Positions 8,027 to 16,922 of a DNA stretch of 64,000 nucleotides are shown piece by piece. Under the pieces are notes generated by a model. It worked only from the letters and a program-made list of their open reading frames with translations. It was not told the DNA's origin and searched no databases. The number at the start of each line of letters is the position of its first letter. Within the stretch, counting starts at the first letter, position 1. The stretch is from positions 186,001 to 250,000 of the forward strand of contig NZ_AVFL01000003.1 of assembly GCF_000576635.1 (NCBI RefSeq), written 5' to 3'. The DNA is from Skermanella stibiiresistens SB22. GTDB lineage: Bacteria > Pseudomonadota > Alphaproteobacteria > Azospirillales > Azospirillaceae. A program made the position numbers and the translations under genes.

Positions 8027-11000
8027 CTACTCCGCCGCCTGATGACCGGCGTCGCGCAATTCCCGGAGTTGGCCGCGCAGTTCCTCCGCGACGGCGTTGG
8101 CGGGACGGGTGAAGCGGGCCAGCAGGTCGTAGAGGACCGGCGTCACGAACAGCGTCAGCAGGGAGGCGACACCCAGGCCGCCGATGATGACCGTGCCGAT
8201 GGCGACCCTGCTCTCCGCCCCGGCCCCACTCGCCAGCACCAGGGGGACCGAGCCCAGGATGGTCGATAGCACGGTCATCAGGATCGGCCGGAAGCGCAGC
8301 GCGGAGCCCTCGGTGATGGCTTGGCGGATGTCCATACCCTCGGCGCGGAGCTGGTTGGCGAACTCCACGATCAGGATGCCGTTCTTCGCCATCAGGCCGA
8401 TCAGAAGGACCATGCCGACTTGGCTGTAGATGTTCAGCGACAGCCCGGTCAGCGCCAGCGCGCCCAGCGCTCCGGCCAGTCCGAGCGGCACCGACAGCAT
8501 GATGATCAACGGATGGATGAAGCTCTCGAACTGGGCGGCCAGCACCAGGAAGACGATCAGCAGCGCGATCCCGAAGGTGATGGCGATCCCGCTGGAGGTC
8601 TCCAGGAACTGCTGGCTCTGGCCGGTGTAGCTGAGGCGCCCCTCGGGTGGCAGTTCCTCCGCCGCGATGCCGTTGATGTAATCGATCGCCGAGCCCAGGT
8701 CGTAGCCGTCGGCCAGCGAGGCCGAGATGGTGATCGACGGCAGCCGGTCGTAGCGCAGCAATTCGGGGGGAGCCGCCAGCTCGTCCAGGGTCACCAGGGC
8801 GTTCAGTGGCACCAGCGCGCCGTCCCCGCCGGAGCGCACGAAGATGTTGGTCAGGTCGGCGGGGGTCTGGCGGTCGGTGTCGCGGGCCTGGATGATGACG
8901 GGATAGATCCTGCCGCGGTTGATGAAGTCCGTCACCTCGCGCGACGCCAGCATGCTCTGGAGCGTGTTACCGATCTGCTCGATCCCGATATCCAGGTCGT
9001 CGGCCTTGCGGCGGTCGATCCGGACGTTGAACTGGGGTCGGGTCGCCTCGAAATCGGTCTCGACGTTCTGGAGACCGGGGTTCTCCGCCGCGCGCGCGAC
9101 GATCCGATCGGACCATTCCTGGATGACATCGTAATCCTGGCCGCCGATCACGACCTGGAGCGGCGCGCTGCTGCCGCGCTGGCCGAGAGCGGCCGGGTTG
9201 ACCGGAAAGGCCCGGATGCCGGGAATGCCGGCGACGCCGGGGATGATCGAATTGACGATCTCCCGCTGGCTCCGCTCGCGCTCCTCCCAGTCGGACAATC
9301 CTACGACGACGAAGCCGCGCGCCGGCTGGTTGCGGAAACCCACGATCGCGAACACCCGCTCGGCCTCGCCGGATGCCAGCAAGGGGGAAAGCGTCTCCTC
9401 GATCCTGCCGATGTTGGCGTCGGTGTAGCCGGTGGTCGCGCCCTCGGGGGAGGTCACGGGGATGAAGAAGACGCCCCGGTCCTCCGTGGGGGTCAGCTCG
9501 CGCGGCAGGATGTCGTAGAGCACGACGGTGCCGGCGGAGATGACGCCAGCGACCGCCAGGACGACTACCGGCATCCGCAAGGCGTGGGCCAGTAGGCGGC
9601 GGTATCCGTCGGCCATGGCGTTGAAACCCCGCTCCAGTACCATGCCGATGCGTCCCGGCTTCTCGGTTCCCCGCAGCAGCTTGGAACAGAGCATCGCGCA
9701 GAGCGACAGCGCCACGAAGGTCGAGATGGCGACCGCAGCCGCCATCACCAACCCGAACTCGGCGAACAGGCGGCCGACCTGTCCTTCCAGCGTGGAGATC
9801 GGCACGAAGACCGCGATCAGGGTCAGCGACGTCGCGATCACCGCGAAGGTCACCTGACGGGTGCCGAGGAAGGCGGCCGCCAACGGTTGCTCCCCGGCCT
9901 CGACGCGGCGCTGGATGTTCTCCAGCACCACGATGGCATCGTCCACCACCAGCCCAATGGCGAGCAGCAGGGCCAGCAGGGTCAGGATATTGATCGAGAA
10001 GCCGAAGGCGTAGATGAAGGCCAGCGTTCCGATCACCGCGACCGGGATCGTGACGGCGGGCACGATGGTGGCCCTCGCGGAATGCAGGAACAGGAAGATC
10101 ACCGCGATCACCAACAGAACCGACATGCCGAGCGCGACCACGACCTCCTCGATCGACGCGGAGATGAAGATGGCGTCGTCGGAGCTGATCGTGACGGCCA
10201 TGCCTTCGGGCAGGGTCGGCCTCAGGGCCTCCAGTTCCGCCTGGACCTGATCGCTGACCTCGATCGTGTTGGCCTGGGACTGGCGCAGGACACCCAGCCC
10301 GACGGCGGCTTGGCCGTTGGAGCGGACGATGGAGTTGTCGTCCTCCACCCCCAGTTCCACCCGCGCCAGATCGCCGAGGCGGATCGGGTAGTCGCCCGGC
10401 TGCGCCACCACGAGGTCGCGGAACTCCTCCGGACTGGTCAGCCGCGTGTCGGTCCTGATGGTGAACTGGCGGGCGAGGGATTCCAGCTCGCCCGCCGGCA
10501 ATTCCACATTGTTGCGGCGAAGGGCGGCCTCGACATCGGCGACCGTCAGGTTCCGGGCGGCCAGCGCCTCGCGGTTCAGCCAGACGCGGATGGCGTAGCG
10601 GCGCTCGCCGAAGATCTCGACCTGCGCCACGCCGTTCAGCACGGACAGGCGATCGACGATGAACCGGCTGGCGTAGTCGTTGATGTCGGCGGGGGTCATC
10701 CGATCGCTGGTGACGGCGATGCGGAGGATTGGCTGGGCGTCGCTGTCGGTCTTGACGATCTCCGGCGTGTCCGCTTCGTCCGGCAGATCGACCAGGACGC
10801 GGCCGACCGCGTCGCGGACGTCGTTGGCCGCCTGGTCGATGTCGCGCGACGTGACGAACTCGACCACGATCCGGCCGCGCCCGATCCTGCTGGATGACCG
10901 GATGCTGCGGATGCCGTCGACGCCGCTGATGGCGCCTTCCAGCAGTTCGATGACCTCGGTGTCGATGATCTCCGGGGCGGCGCCCTCGTAGGTCGTCGTG

Positions 11001-11137
11001 ACCGTGACCACCGCCGTGTCGACATCGGGCAGCTCACGCACCGGCAGGCGCAGCAGCGCCGCGATGCCGATGACCACGATCAGCGCGCTTAGCACGATGG
11101 CGAGGACCGGGCGCTTGATGCTGAAATCGGAGATCAT
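8027..11137 (-). CDS. RND efflux pump inner-membrane subunit (HAE1 type)
   Basis: 1036 residues, the normal length for an AcrB/MexB-like transporter. It starts with 'DFSIKRPVLAIVLSALIVVIGIAALLRLPVRELPDVD', the first helix and entry to the porter domain. 'LTLLALLLAIGLVVDDAIVVLENIQRR' is helix 4 with the Asp-Asp pair of the proton relay. A duplicated second half follows, ending 'LFVTPVLYDLLARF'. It works in the inner membrane as a trimer driven by protons. It overlaps the adaptor gene by four bases (ATGA), so the two are co-translated. No outer-membrane channel gene lies nearby; a shared TolC is likely (inference). The substrate is unknown. Confidence 0.95.
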   Translation of the reverse strand: MISDFSIKRPVLAIVLSALIVVIGIAALLRLPVRELPDVDTAVVTVTTTYEGAAPEIIDTEVIELLEGAISGVDGIRSIRSSSRIGRGRIVVEFVTSRDIDQAANDVRDAVGRVLVDLPDEADTPEIVKTDSDAQPILRIAVTSDRMTPADINDYASRFIVDRLSVLNGVAQVEIFGERRYAIRVWLNREALAARNLTVADVEAALRRNNVELPAGELESLARQFTIRTDTRLTSPEEFRDLVVAQPGDYPIRLGDLARVELGVEDDNSIVRSNGQAAVGLGVLRQSQANTIEVSDQVQAELEALRPTLPEGMAVTISSDDAIFISASIEEVVVALGMSVLLVIAVIFLFLHSARATIVPAVTIPVAVIGTLAFIYAFGFSINILTLLALLLAIGLVVDDAIVVLENIQRRVEAGEQPLAAAFLGTRQVTFAVIATSLTLIAVFVPISTLEGQVGRLFAEFGLVMAAAVAISTFVALSLCAMLCSKLLRGTEKPGRIGMVLERGFNAMADGYRRLLAHALRMPVVVLAVAGVISAGTVVLYDILPRELTPTEDRGVFFIPVTSPEGATTGYTDANIGRIEETLSPLLASGEAERVFAIVGFRNQPARGFVVVGLSDWEERERSQREIVNSIIPGVAGIPGIRAFPVNPAALGQRGSSAPLQVVIGGQDYDVIQEWSDRIVARAAENPGLQNVETDFEATRPQFNVRIDRRKADDLDIGIEQIGNTLQSMLASREVTDFINRGRIYPVIIQARDTDRQTPADLTNIFVRSGGDGALVPLNALVTLDELAAPPELLRYDRLPSITISASLADGYDLGSAIDYINGIAAEELPPEGRLSYTGQSQQFLETSSGIAITFGIALLIVFLVLAAQFESFIHPLIIMLSVPLGLAGALGALALTGLSLNIYSQVGMVLLIGLMAKNGILIVEFANQLRAEGMDIRQAITEGSALRFRPILMTVLSTILGSVPLVLASGAGAESRVAIGTVIIGGLGVASLLTLFVTPVLYDLLARFTRPANAVAEELRGQLRELRDAGHQAAE

Positions 11138-12252
11138 GGCATCCGCTCCGCGACGTTCCGGTCGGGCCGAGGCTCCGGCGGTTCCGACAGGCGGACGGGA
11201 GCGCCCGGACGCAACCGCTGGAGGCCGGCGGTGACCACCCGGTCACCGGCGCGAAGTCCCTCGACCACCTCGACCTCGCCGACCCGCCGCTGACCCAGGC
11301 GAACCTCGATCCGTTCAGCCCTGGGTTCGTCCGGCGCTCCGGTGATGCGGTAGACGAAGGTGGAGCGGCCCTCCGGCACGACCGCCTCCTCCGGGATCAG
11401 GATGGCGTCGGGGCGGGTCACCAAGGTGATGCGGGCCAGCATGAACAGGCCACCCGGAATCCTCGCCTCGGAATTCGGCAGTTCGGCGCGCACCCGGAAC
11501 GACCGGGAGACCGCGTCGATCCGGGTGTCGATCGCCGCGACCGAACCGGCGAAGACGGTGTCGGGAAAGGCGGTGCTGGTGGCCTGGACCGGCTGACCCT
11601 GGCGGATCGTGCCAAAGTACCGTTCCGGCACCTGGAACTCCAATTCGATCACGGCCAAGTCGTCCAGCCGAGTCAGGACGGTGGTGTCGGTGACCCGGGC
11701 GCCGACATCGACCTCGCGCAACCCCACCACGCCGGCGAAGGGAGCGTTGGTGGTGCGATCCCGCAGCCGCTGCCGTTCGGCCGCGACGCGCGCCTCGGCG
11801 GCCCGGAAGGCCGCTTCCAGCTCGTCGACGCGCGCTTCGGAAACCGCGCGGCTGGTGGCGAGCTGCCGGGCGCGCTCAAGCTGGGTGCGGGTGTCCAGCA
11901 ACCCGGCCTCCGCCTCCGCGAGGTTGGCCTGCTCGATGCCGCTGTCGAGCCTGACCAGTGGCTGCCCTTGGTCGACCCGCTGGCCGGTCTCGAACAGGAT
12001 CTCGTCGACCCGACCGCTGTCGTCGGCGATCAGATCGATCGACTGCCGCGGCCGGGCGGTTCCGACCGCCTCGATGATCTCGGAAACCTCGCCCAATTGG
12101 ACCTCGGCCACTTCGACCTGGACCGCCGACGGACCGGAGCCTTGTTCCGCCCGCCCCTCGCCATCCCCTGGTGAGGCGACGGCGAACCACCAGGCGCCTC
12201 CAGCGACGGCGATCAGGAGCAGGACAATCAGGATCTGGCGAACCATGGTCAT
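11134..12252 (-). CDS. RND efflux periplasmic adaptor subunit
   Basis: 372 residues. One N-terminal hydrophobic helix ('ILIVLLLIAVAGGAWWFAVA') anchors or exports the protein. It is followed by the biotinyl-lipoyl half-motif ('GRVDEILFETGQRVDQGQPLVRLD'), a helical hairpin of about 80 residues rich in Ala, Glu and Arg, the returning half-motif ('APFAGVVGLREVDVGARV') and a beta-barrel domain. This is the MexA/AcrA (HlyD-like) fold that bridges the inner-membrane pump to an outer-membrane channel. It is the first gene of the pump operon and overlaps the pump gene by ATGA. No regulator gene is adjacent. Confidence 0.93.
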   Translation of the reverse strand: MTMVRQILIVLLLIAVAGGAWWFAVASPGDGEGRAEQGSGPSAVQVEVAEVQLGEVSEIIEAVGTARPRQSIDLIADDSGRVDEILFETGQRVDQGQPLVRLDSGIEQANLAEAEAGLLDTRTQLERARQLATSRAVSEARVDELEAAFRAAEARVAAERQRLRDRTTNAPFAGVVGLREVDVGARVTDTTVLTRLDDLAVIELEFQVPERYFGTIRQGQPVQATSTAFPDTVFAGSVAAIDTRIDAVSRSFRVRAELPNSEARIPGGLFMLARITLVTRPDAILIPEEAVVPEGRSTFVYRITGAPDEPRAERIEVRLGQRRVGEVEVVEGLRAGDRVVTAGLQRLRPGAPVRLSEPPEPRPDRNVAERMP

Positions 12253-12382
12253 CGGGCGGCTCGGGACAGGGGCGGCAGCATGGGCGGTGCTCCTTGGTTT
12301 CGTCGATGCGATCCCACTAAGCTTGCTGCCAAGCGGCTCGGAACAAGGGCGAATTCACACCCAGCCCACCTCAGCCCCCATC

Positions 12383-13150
12383 TTAGCCCATGAAGAGCCC
12401 ACCGCTGACATGGATGGTCTGGCCCGTCACGAAGCGTCCGGCCGGGACGCAGAGCGCCAGGATCATGGCGGCCACCTCCTCGGCCGTTCCCTCGCGCCCG
12501 ACCAGCGGCGCCGCACCTCCCGGCAGCCCTGGCGATTTGCCGGACGCGGCGCTCCGCTCGCCGCCGATCTTTCCCGGAACGACGCAGTTTACCGTGATGC
12601 CGCGTCCACCGAACTCCACCGCGAGCGCCCGCGTCAGCCCCGTCAACCCCGCCTTGGCGGTCGCGACATGGGCGCGATGGGAAACGCCGGTATGCGCCGT
12701 GACCCCGCCGATGTTGATGATCACGCCGTCACCGCGTTCGAGCATGGAGGGCAACACCGCGCGCGAGCAGAGGAAGGCACCGTCGAGCGTCGTCGCCATC
12801 ACGCCCCGCCACTCGGCCAAGCTCATTTCGGTGAACGGGCACATCCGGCGCATGGCGGCGTTGTTGACCAGGATGTCGATCCGCCCGAAGGCGTCGAGCG
12901 CCGCATCCCGCAGGCGGTCGACGGCGCTCTCGTCGGTGACATCGGCGAGGCATGACGTGGCCCGGCCGCCGTGGCCCTCGATCTCGGCGACGACGGCCTC
13001 CGCCTCGTCGCGGGAGGAGCGGGCGCCGATCACGACCGAAGCTCCTTCGCCGGCCAGCGCCAAGGCGGTCGCCCGGCCGATCCGCCGGACGCCACCGGTG
13101 ACGATGGCGACCCTGCCCTCCAAACGAGGTGAGGTGATGGCGGGCGTCAT
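12383..13150 (-). CDS. SDR-family protein lacking the catalytic Ser and Tyr
   Basis: 255 residues with a classical SDR core. The cofactor motif 'TGGVRRIGRA' is at residues 18-27, 'NNAA' at 96-99 and 'VSGG' near the C-terminus. The active site is odd. Where 'INISS' is expected there is 'INIGGV' (Gly148-Gly149). Where Tyr-x-x-x-Lys is expected the sequence is 'HVATAK', with Lys166 kept but Val162 in the Tyr position and His161 just before it. A standard SDR dehydrogenase should therefore be impaired. It may use another residue, bind ligand only, or be inactive. It overlaps the class II aldolase gene by four bases, so both are translated together. Confidence 0.88.
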   Translation of the reverse strand: MTPAITSPRLEGRVAIVTGGVRRIGRATALALAGEGASVVIGARSSRDEAEAVVAEIEGHGGRATSCLADVTDESAVDRLRDAALDAFGRIDILVNNAAMRRMCPFTEMSLAEWRGVMATTLDGAFLCSRAVLPSMLERGDGVIINIGGVTAHTGVSHRAHVATAKAGLTGLTRALAVEFGGRGITVNCVVPGKIGGERSAASGKSPGLPGGAAPLVGREGTAEEVAAMILALCVPAGRFVTGQTIHVSGGLFMG

Positions 13151-13908
13151 GCCTCGATCACTCCCTTCTCCTCGAGGATGACCGCGGAGACGCCATTCCC
13201 CCGGCAGCCGCAGGTTCGGGCGTGCTGACGGCGGACGCAGTACCGGAAGGCTGATTCAAGCGATCGGGGTCCATAGATCCGCTGGCGCTTCGCGCGCGCC
13301 TCCTCCAGGCCGGTGGACGCCTTGATCTCTCCCGCGGCTTCCGCCAGCAACTGCGTCCGGCACGCCTTCTCCAGCATGATCGCCGTCATGACCGCTTCCT
13401 CGACCGAGCGGCCGACCGTGACGATGCCGTGGTTGCGCAGCAGGACGGCGTTGGCGTCACCGAGACGGTTGGCGACGTCCTGGCCCAATCGAGGGTTCAC
13501 GATCAGGTCGCTGGTCTGGTCGAAGACGGGCAGTCCCTCGCAGAACATGGCCCCCTCGTGGCTGATCGCGATCAGGGGGCGGTCGAGCGCGCTGAAGGCC
13601 ACCGCGTGGATCGGATGGGTGTGGACCACCGCCTGGACATCCGACCGCGCCCGCAGGATCTCGGTATGGATGAAGACCTCGACATGAAGCGGGTCGAGCC
13701 CCGCTGTCTTCTCGCCATCCAGATTGACGGTGATCAGGTTGGGCCGCTCGATCTCGTCGAGACCGAAACCGGCGGGCTTCATCAGGATCGTCTCGTCCAG
13801 TCCCGGAACCCGTGCCGACACGTGCCCCCAGATCAGGTCGCCCTGGCCGTCGTCGGCCAGGACCTTGCAGCCTTCGACCAGCCTCTCCTCCAGCGCGTCC
13901 CTCCTCAT
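13147..13908 (-). CDS. class II aldolase/adducin-family protein
   Basis: 253 residues. The zinc site of class II aldolases is visible: 'VVHTHPIHAVAFSA' supplies the His-x-His pair and 'LLRNHGIVTVG' the later His. Known members are L-fuculose-phosphate, L-ribulose-phosphate or 3-oxo-4-phosphono-type aldolases, decarboxylases and epimerases. The C-terminus carries an unusual Cys-rich tail ('YCVRRQHARTCGCRG'), beyond the usual domain. It is the first gene of a two-gene operon with the SDR-like gene and is divergent from the FadR-type regulator, which probably controls it. The substrate is not evident. Confidence 0.88.
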   Translation of the reverse strand: MRRDALEERLVEGCKVLADDGQGDLIWGHVSARVPGLDETILMKPAGFGLDEIERPNLITVNLDGEKTAGLDPLHVEVFIHTEILRARSDVQAVVHTHPIHAVAFSALDRPLIAISHEGAMFCEGLPVFDQTSDLIVNPRLGQDVANRLGDANAVLLRNHGIVTVGRSVEEAVMTAIMLEKACRTQLLAEAAGEIKASTGLEEARAKRQRIYGPRSLESAFRYCVRRQHARTCGCRGNGVSAVILEEKGVIEA

Positions 13909-14007
13909 GGCAGGGTCCTCGAACCCACGAATCGCCGGTTCCGGTAGCCAGTCATCGCGTCGCCCCCCTTGGTTTCATAATTGATTATCCAGCATGCCAG
14001 CAAACTG

Positions 14008-14041
14008 TTGACAATTTACAGTCGACAGACGATAGTTGACA
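14008..14041 (+). promoter_or_regulatory. promoter of the FadR-type regulator, with repeated TTGACA
   Basis: TTGACA at 14008-14013 and GATAGT at 14031-14036 are separated by exactly 17 bases. A start point 6-7 bases beyond the -10 box falls on the ATG at 14043, so the mRNA may be leaderless. A second TTGACA (14036-14041) repeats the first 28 bases later, and GTCGAC lies between them. These repeats could be binding sites for the encoded GntR protein, which would also cover the promoter of the divergent aldolase operon. Confidence 0.55.
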
Positions 14042-14042
14042 T

Positions 14043-14789
14043 ATGAACGACAGTCAATCGACCTCCCTCCCGACCATCGCCCAGCTACGGGACAACTCCC
14101 TGAGCAGCGCCGTGCGCCATGAGATCGAACGCATGATCCTCAGCGGTGAGCTTCCGACGGGCAGCCGTCTCAACGAGAACGCCCTGGCGGCCAAGCTGGG
14201 CGTCAGCCGCGGGCCGATCCGGGAGGCCAGCCGGGCGCTGGTCGAGTTGGGCCTGCTGGACCTGATCCCGAGCCGGGGCGTCTTCGTCCGCCGCATGGAC
14301 AAGCAGGATGCCCAGGAGATCTACGATCTGCGCGCCGGCTTGACGGGGCTCGCCGGTTCGCTGCTCGCCCCCAAGGTCACGGACGGTCAATTGGCGCAGC
14401 TTCGCGAATTGTTCGGGGCGATGGACGCGGCGGCGATGGAAGGTGACTTCCAATCCTTCTACGGCGCCAACCTGGAGTTCCACGACCTTATCGTGTCGTT
14501 CACCGAGAACAGCCGCCTGATCAAAGCCTATCGGGCGTTGGTCAAGGAGTTCCACCTGTTCCGCTCCCATGGTCTCGTGCAGCGGGACGCGCAAAGGCTA
14601 TCCAACGAGGAACACCGCGCGATCCTCGAATCGCTCGAGGAGCGGGACCCGGCGGCGGCCTACGAGACGAGCTTCCGGCACGTGGCCAACGGCAAGGCGC
14701 GGATGATGACCGCTCTCGACAACCTCGCCCAGGCGGCACCCGGCAAGCCCACCCGCTCGAAACCGGGCTCGCTCCACGTGATCGAATGA
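14043..14789 (+). CDS. GntR-family regulator, FadR subgroup
   Basis: 248 residues. An N-terminal winged helix-turn-helix (about 18-86) contains 'SRLNENALAAKLGVSRGPIREASRALVELGLL', the GntR recognition element. The C-terminal all-helical FCD domain (about 92-220) has the metal/effector residues Asp and His in 'ANLEFHDLIVSFTENSRLI' and a later 'EEHRAILESLEERD'. Such proteins repress sugar-acid or carboxylic-acid catabolic genes and release DNA on binding the substrate. It is divergent from the aldolase/SDR operon and upstream of the VOC/Tct block, so it may regulate either. A promoter with no room for a leader precedes it. Confidence 0.93.
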   Translation: MNDSQSTSLPTIAQLRDNSLSSAVRHEIERMILSGELPTGSRLNENALAAKLGVSRGPIREASRALVELGLLDLIPSRGVFVRRMDKQDAQEIYDLRAGLTGLAGSLLAPKVTDGQLAQLRELFGAMDAAAMEGDFQSFYGANLEFHDLIVSFTENSRLIKAYRALVKEFHLFRSHGLVQRDAQRLSNEEHRAILESLEERDPAAAYETSFRHVANGKARMMTALDNLAQAAPGKPTRSKPGSLHVIE

Positions 14790-14862
14790 CTTGACCGTCG
14801 CGAACCGTCCAAGGAAGGCGGGCGGCGGGAGAACGACAACAAGTAAATAGGGGAGAAACGCA

Positions 14863-14949
14863 GTGATCGAAAAAGCTTCGAACTGGCCCGACCCGTTCCG
14901 CGGCATCCATCGCGATCCGAGCGGCCCTCCGGGATACGCGCGCCCTTAG
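14863..14949 (+). CDS. possible 28-codon leader peptide upstream of the VOC/Tct operon
   Basis: A GTG frame of 28 codons ends at a TAG. It is preceded by AGGGGAG at a normal distance for a ribosome site. The peptide begins M-I-E-K-A-S-N-W and ends P-P-G-Y-A-R-P. I recognise no family. It is followed 21 bases later by a perfect 8-bp GC hairpin (14971-14991) and then by the VOC gene, an arrangement that would suit a leader peptide affecting downstream expression. It could equally be the remnant of a longer gene or chance. This frame and the hairpin are all I see in the roughly 300 bases between the regulator and VOC genes. Confidence 0.3.
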   Translation: MIEKASNWPDPFRGIHRDPSGPPGYARP

Positions 14950-14970
14950 CGGCATCCGTCATCGAATATA

Positions 14971-14991
14971 CCGGCGCCTGATCGGCGCCGG
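14971..14991 (+). terminator. GC hairpin in the leader of the VOC/Tct operon
   Basis: A perfect 8-bp stem (CCGGCGCC / GGCGCCGG) has a TGATC loop. It lies after the FadR gene and the putative leader frame and about 105 bases before the VOC gene. No T-run follows. It may terminate the regulator transcript or act as an attenuator. Confidence 0.4.
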
Positions 14992-15096
14992 CGCGGCCAA
15001 GCCCCGCGTTCCACCTCCCCATCACCGGGAGGAACGCCGACGCGCGGCCTGATCCGACCTTCAAATTGCCAATCTTCACCTTGGAGGAAAACCGGA

Positions 15097-15837
15097 ATGT
15101 CTCGAATCGTGCATATCGCGTTGAAGTGCGGTGATCTCGATAGCTTGGAGAGCGCCACCAAATTCTACGAGGACATCTTCGGCATCTATCAGACCAAGAG
15201 CACCCACGCCCGCGGCCACCTCTCCCGCCACATGACCGACGGCAACATCGATCTGGCGCTGATGCTGTACGACAGCGAGGACGAGAAGGAGGCCAAACTC
15301 GCCGGAGCCGGACCCCGCATCCACCACATCGGCATCGAGGTCGACGATCGGCCGAGCATGATCAAGAAGATCGAGGACAACGGCGGATCGATCTACTCGG
15401 ATCGGGCGGAAGGCGCGCTCAAATACCGCTCCGCCGACGGCACCTTGGGCGAGATCGTCGCGGTCGGCCGGTACCTCAAGAAGGACATGAGCAAGCTCGC
15501 GCGGATTTCCCGCGTGTCGCTCCAAGTCAACGACGTCGATAAGGCGGCGATGTTCTACGAGAACGTCTTCGGCTTCCAGCGGGTCGGCACGGCCGACGGG
15601 GGTGGCGGGCGTTCCCGCGAGATGACCGACGGGGACACCACCCTTTTCCTGTTCGAGGAACCGTCCATCGAGCAACCGGGTATCCAATACTGGGGACTTG
15701 AAGTGACGGACCCCAAGGCGGTGGCCGAGAAGGTCGAGGAGTACGGCGGGGTCATCCTTGCAAATCCGGGATCCAACATCGTCCGGTTCCGGGCTCCCGA
15801 CGGCAACATGGCCGAACTGGTGGGCAGCGCCGCCTGA
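15097..15837 (+). CDS. two-module VOC (glyoxalase/dioxygenase-fold) protein
   Basis: 246 residues built from two vicinal-oxygen-chelate modules of about 120 residues each. The first starts 'MSRIVHIALKCGDLD', has 'IHHIGIEVDDRPSMIKKIEDNGG' and ends 'DGTLGEIVAVG'. The second starts 'ISRVSLQVNDVDKAAMFYENVFGF' and ends 'APDGNMAELVG'. The first keeps His and Glu residues where VOC metal ligands sit; the second lacks the leading His, so it may hold a single metal site or be structural. The fold serves glyoxalases, extradiol dioxygenases and epimerases, so the reaction is open. A strong ribosome site (GGAGG) precedes the ATG. It leads the Tct transporter block. Confidence 0.85.
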   Translation: MSRIVHIALKCGDLDSLESATKFYEDIFGIYQTKSTHARGHLSRHMTDGNIDLALMLYDSEDEKEAKLAGAGPRIHHIGIEVDDRPSMIKKIEDNGGSIYSDRAEGALKYRSADGTLGEIVAVGRYLKKDMSKLARISRVSLQVNDVDKAAMFYENVFGFQRVGTADGGGGRSREMTDGDTTLFLFEEPSIEQPGIQYWGLEVTDPKAVAEKVEEYGGVILANPGSNIVRFRAPDGNMAELVGSAA

Positions 15838-15866
15838 GGCGGCGTCTGCCTCGATCGACCACCGGA

Positions 15867-15887
15867 TGGCCCGGCGTTCCCGGGCCA
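15867..15887 (+). terminator. GC hairpin between the VOC and tctC-like genes
   Basis: An 8-bp perfect stem (TGGCCCGG / CCGGGCCA) closes a CGTTC loop 30 bases after the VOC stop, with no T-run. It may act as a partial terminator or as a stability element separating the VOC message from the binding-protein message. Confidence 0.4.
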
Positions 15888-15922
15888 CCGAAGATGATCA
15901 ATAAAGAAGGGGGGAAACAACA

Positions 15923-16897
15923 ATGAACAAATATCTCCGCCTCGGCTGCGCCGCCTTTGTCATGGCGCTCGCGGCCGGTCCGGCCCAAGCCGACTTCAAA
16001 CCGACACGTCCGCTGGAGATCGTCGTCCACGGCGGTCCCGGGTCGGGCAACGATCTGCTTGCGCGGGCGATCACCGCGATGGCGGATCAGGCGCATCTTT
16101 CCCCGGTCCGGATGCAGGTGGTCAACAAGCCGGGCGGCGGCAGCACCAACGCGTCCTCGTATCTCGTCAGCAAGAAGGGCGACGTCAACACGATCGGCAT
16201 CTTCACCAGCGTCTGGATCATCGACCCCCTTCTCCAACCCGAGGCGACCACACGCCTCACCGACCTGACGCCGATCGCGCGGCTCATCTTCGAACCGGCG
16301 CTGGTCACCGTGCGGGCGGACTCGCCGTTCCACAGCGTGGATGATTTCATCGCCGCCGCGAAGGAGAAGCCAGGCGGGTTGAAGCAGTCGGGCGGCAACG
16401 CCTCGTCGCGGGAGAACATCCTGCGCCAGCAACTGATGTCCGCGACGGGCACCCGTTGGACCTTCGTCTCGTTCCCCTCGGGTGGGGAGCGCCTGGCGGC
16501 GCTGCTCGGAGGCCATGTGGATCTCATGATCCTCGACCCCAGCGAGGCCACCGAACTGATCCGCGCCGGCAAGATCCGGGTTCTGGCCCAGATCGGCGAC
16601 GAACGCCTGCCGGATTTCGCGGATATCCCGACCCTGGCCGAGGCCGGCTACAAGGTCAAGACCTTCAGCCAGACACGCGGCATCGTCGGCCCGCCGAACA
16701 TGCCCGCCGAGGCGGTCGCCTATTACGACGGCTTGGTCGCCAAACTGACCGAAACCCCCGCCTGGGCGAAATACGTCCGGGAGAACCAGTTCGTCAGCGC
16801 TCCGACCAAGTCCGATGAAACCGGCAAGTTCGTCATCTCCTACGAGGACCAGATCAGGACCCTCCTGAAGGAAGCCGGCATGAAGGTGGAACGCTAG
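15923..16897 (+). CDS. tripartite tricarboxylate transporter substrate-binding protein (Bug/TctC)
   Basis: 324 residues with a Sec signal peptide cleaved after 'AAGPAQA' (residue 23). The mature part has the Bug-family opening 'RPLEIVVHGGPGSGNDLLARAI', the ligand loop 'VVNKPGGGSTNASSYL' and the 'VDLMILDPSEATELIRAGKIRVLAQIGDERLP' segment. It binds an organic acid in the periplasm and delivers it to the TctA-TctB membrane pair, encoded about 1.2 kb downstream. Unusually, two chromate-transporter-like genes lie between it and tctB. Bug proteins bind many carboxylates, so the substrate cannot be named. Confidence 0.93.
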   Translation: MNKYLRLGCAAFVMALAAGPAQADFKPTRPLEIVVHGGPGSGNDLLARAITAMADQAHLSPVRMQVVNKPGGGSTNASSYLVSKKGDVNTIGIFTSVWIIDPLLQPEATTRLTDLTPIARLIFEPALVTVRADSPFHSVDDFIAAAKEKPGGLKQSGGNASSRENILRQQLMSATGTRWTFVSFPSGGERLAALLGGHVDLMILDPSEATELIRAGKIRVLAQIGDERLPDFADIPTLAEAGYKVKTFSQTRGIVGPPNMPAEAVAYYDGLVAKLTETPAWAKYVRENQFVSAPTKSDETGKFVISYEDQIRTLLKEAGMKVER

Positions 16898-16922
16898 GGC
16901 TGGCCGCGACGACGAATTTCCA

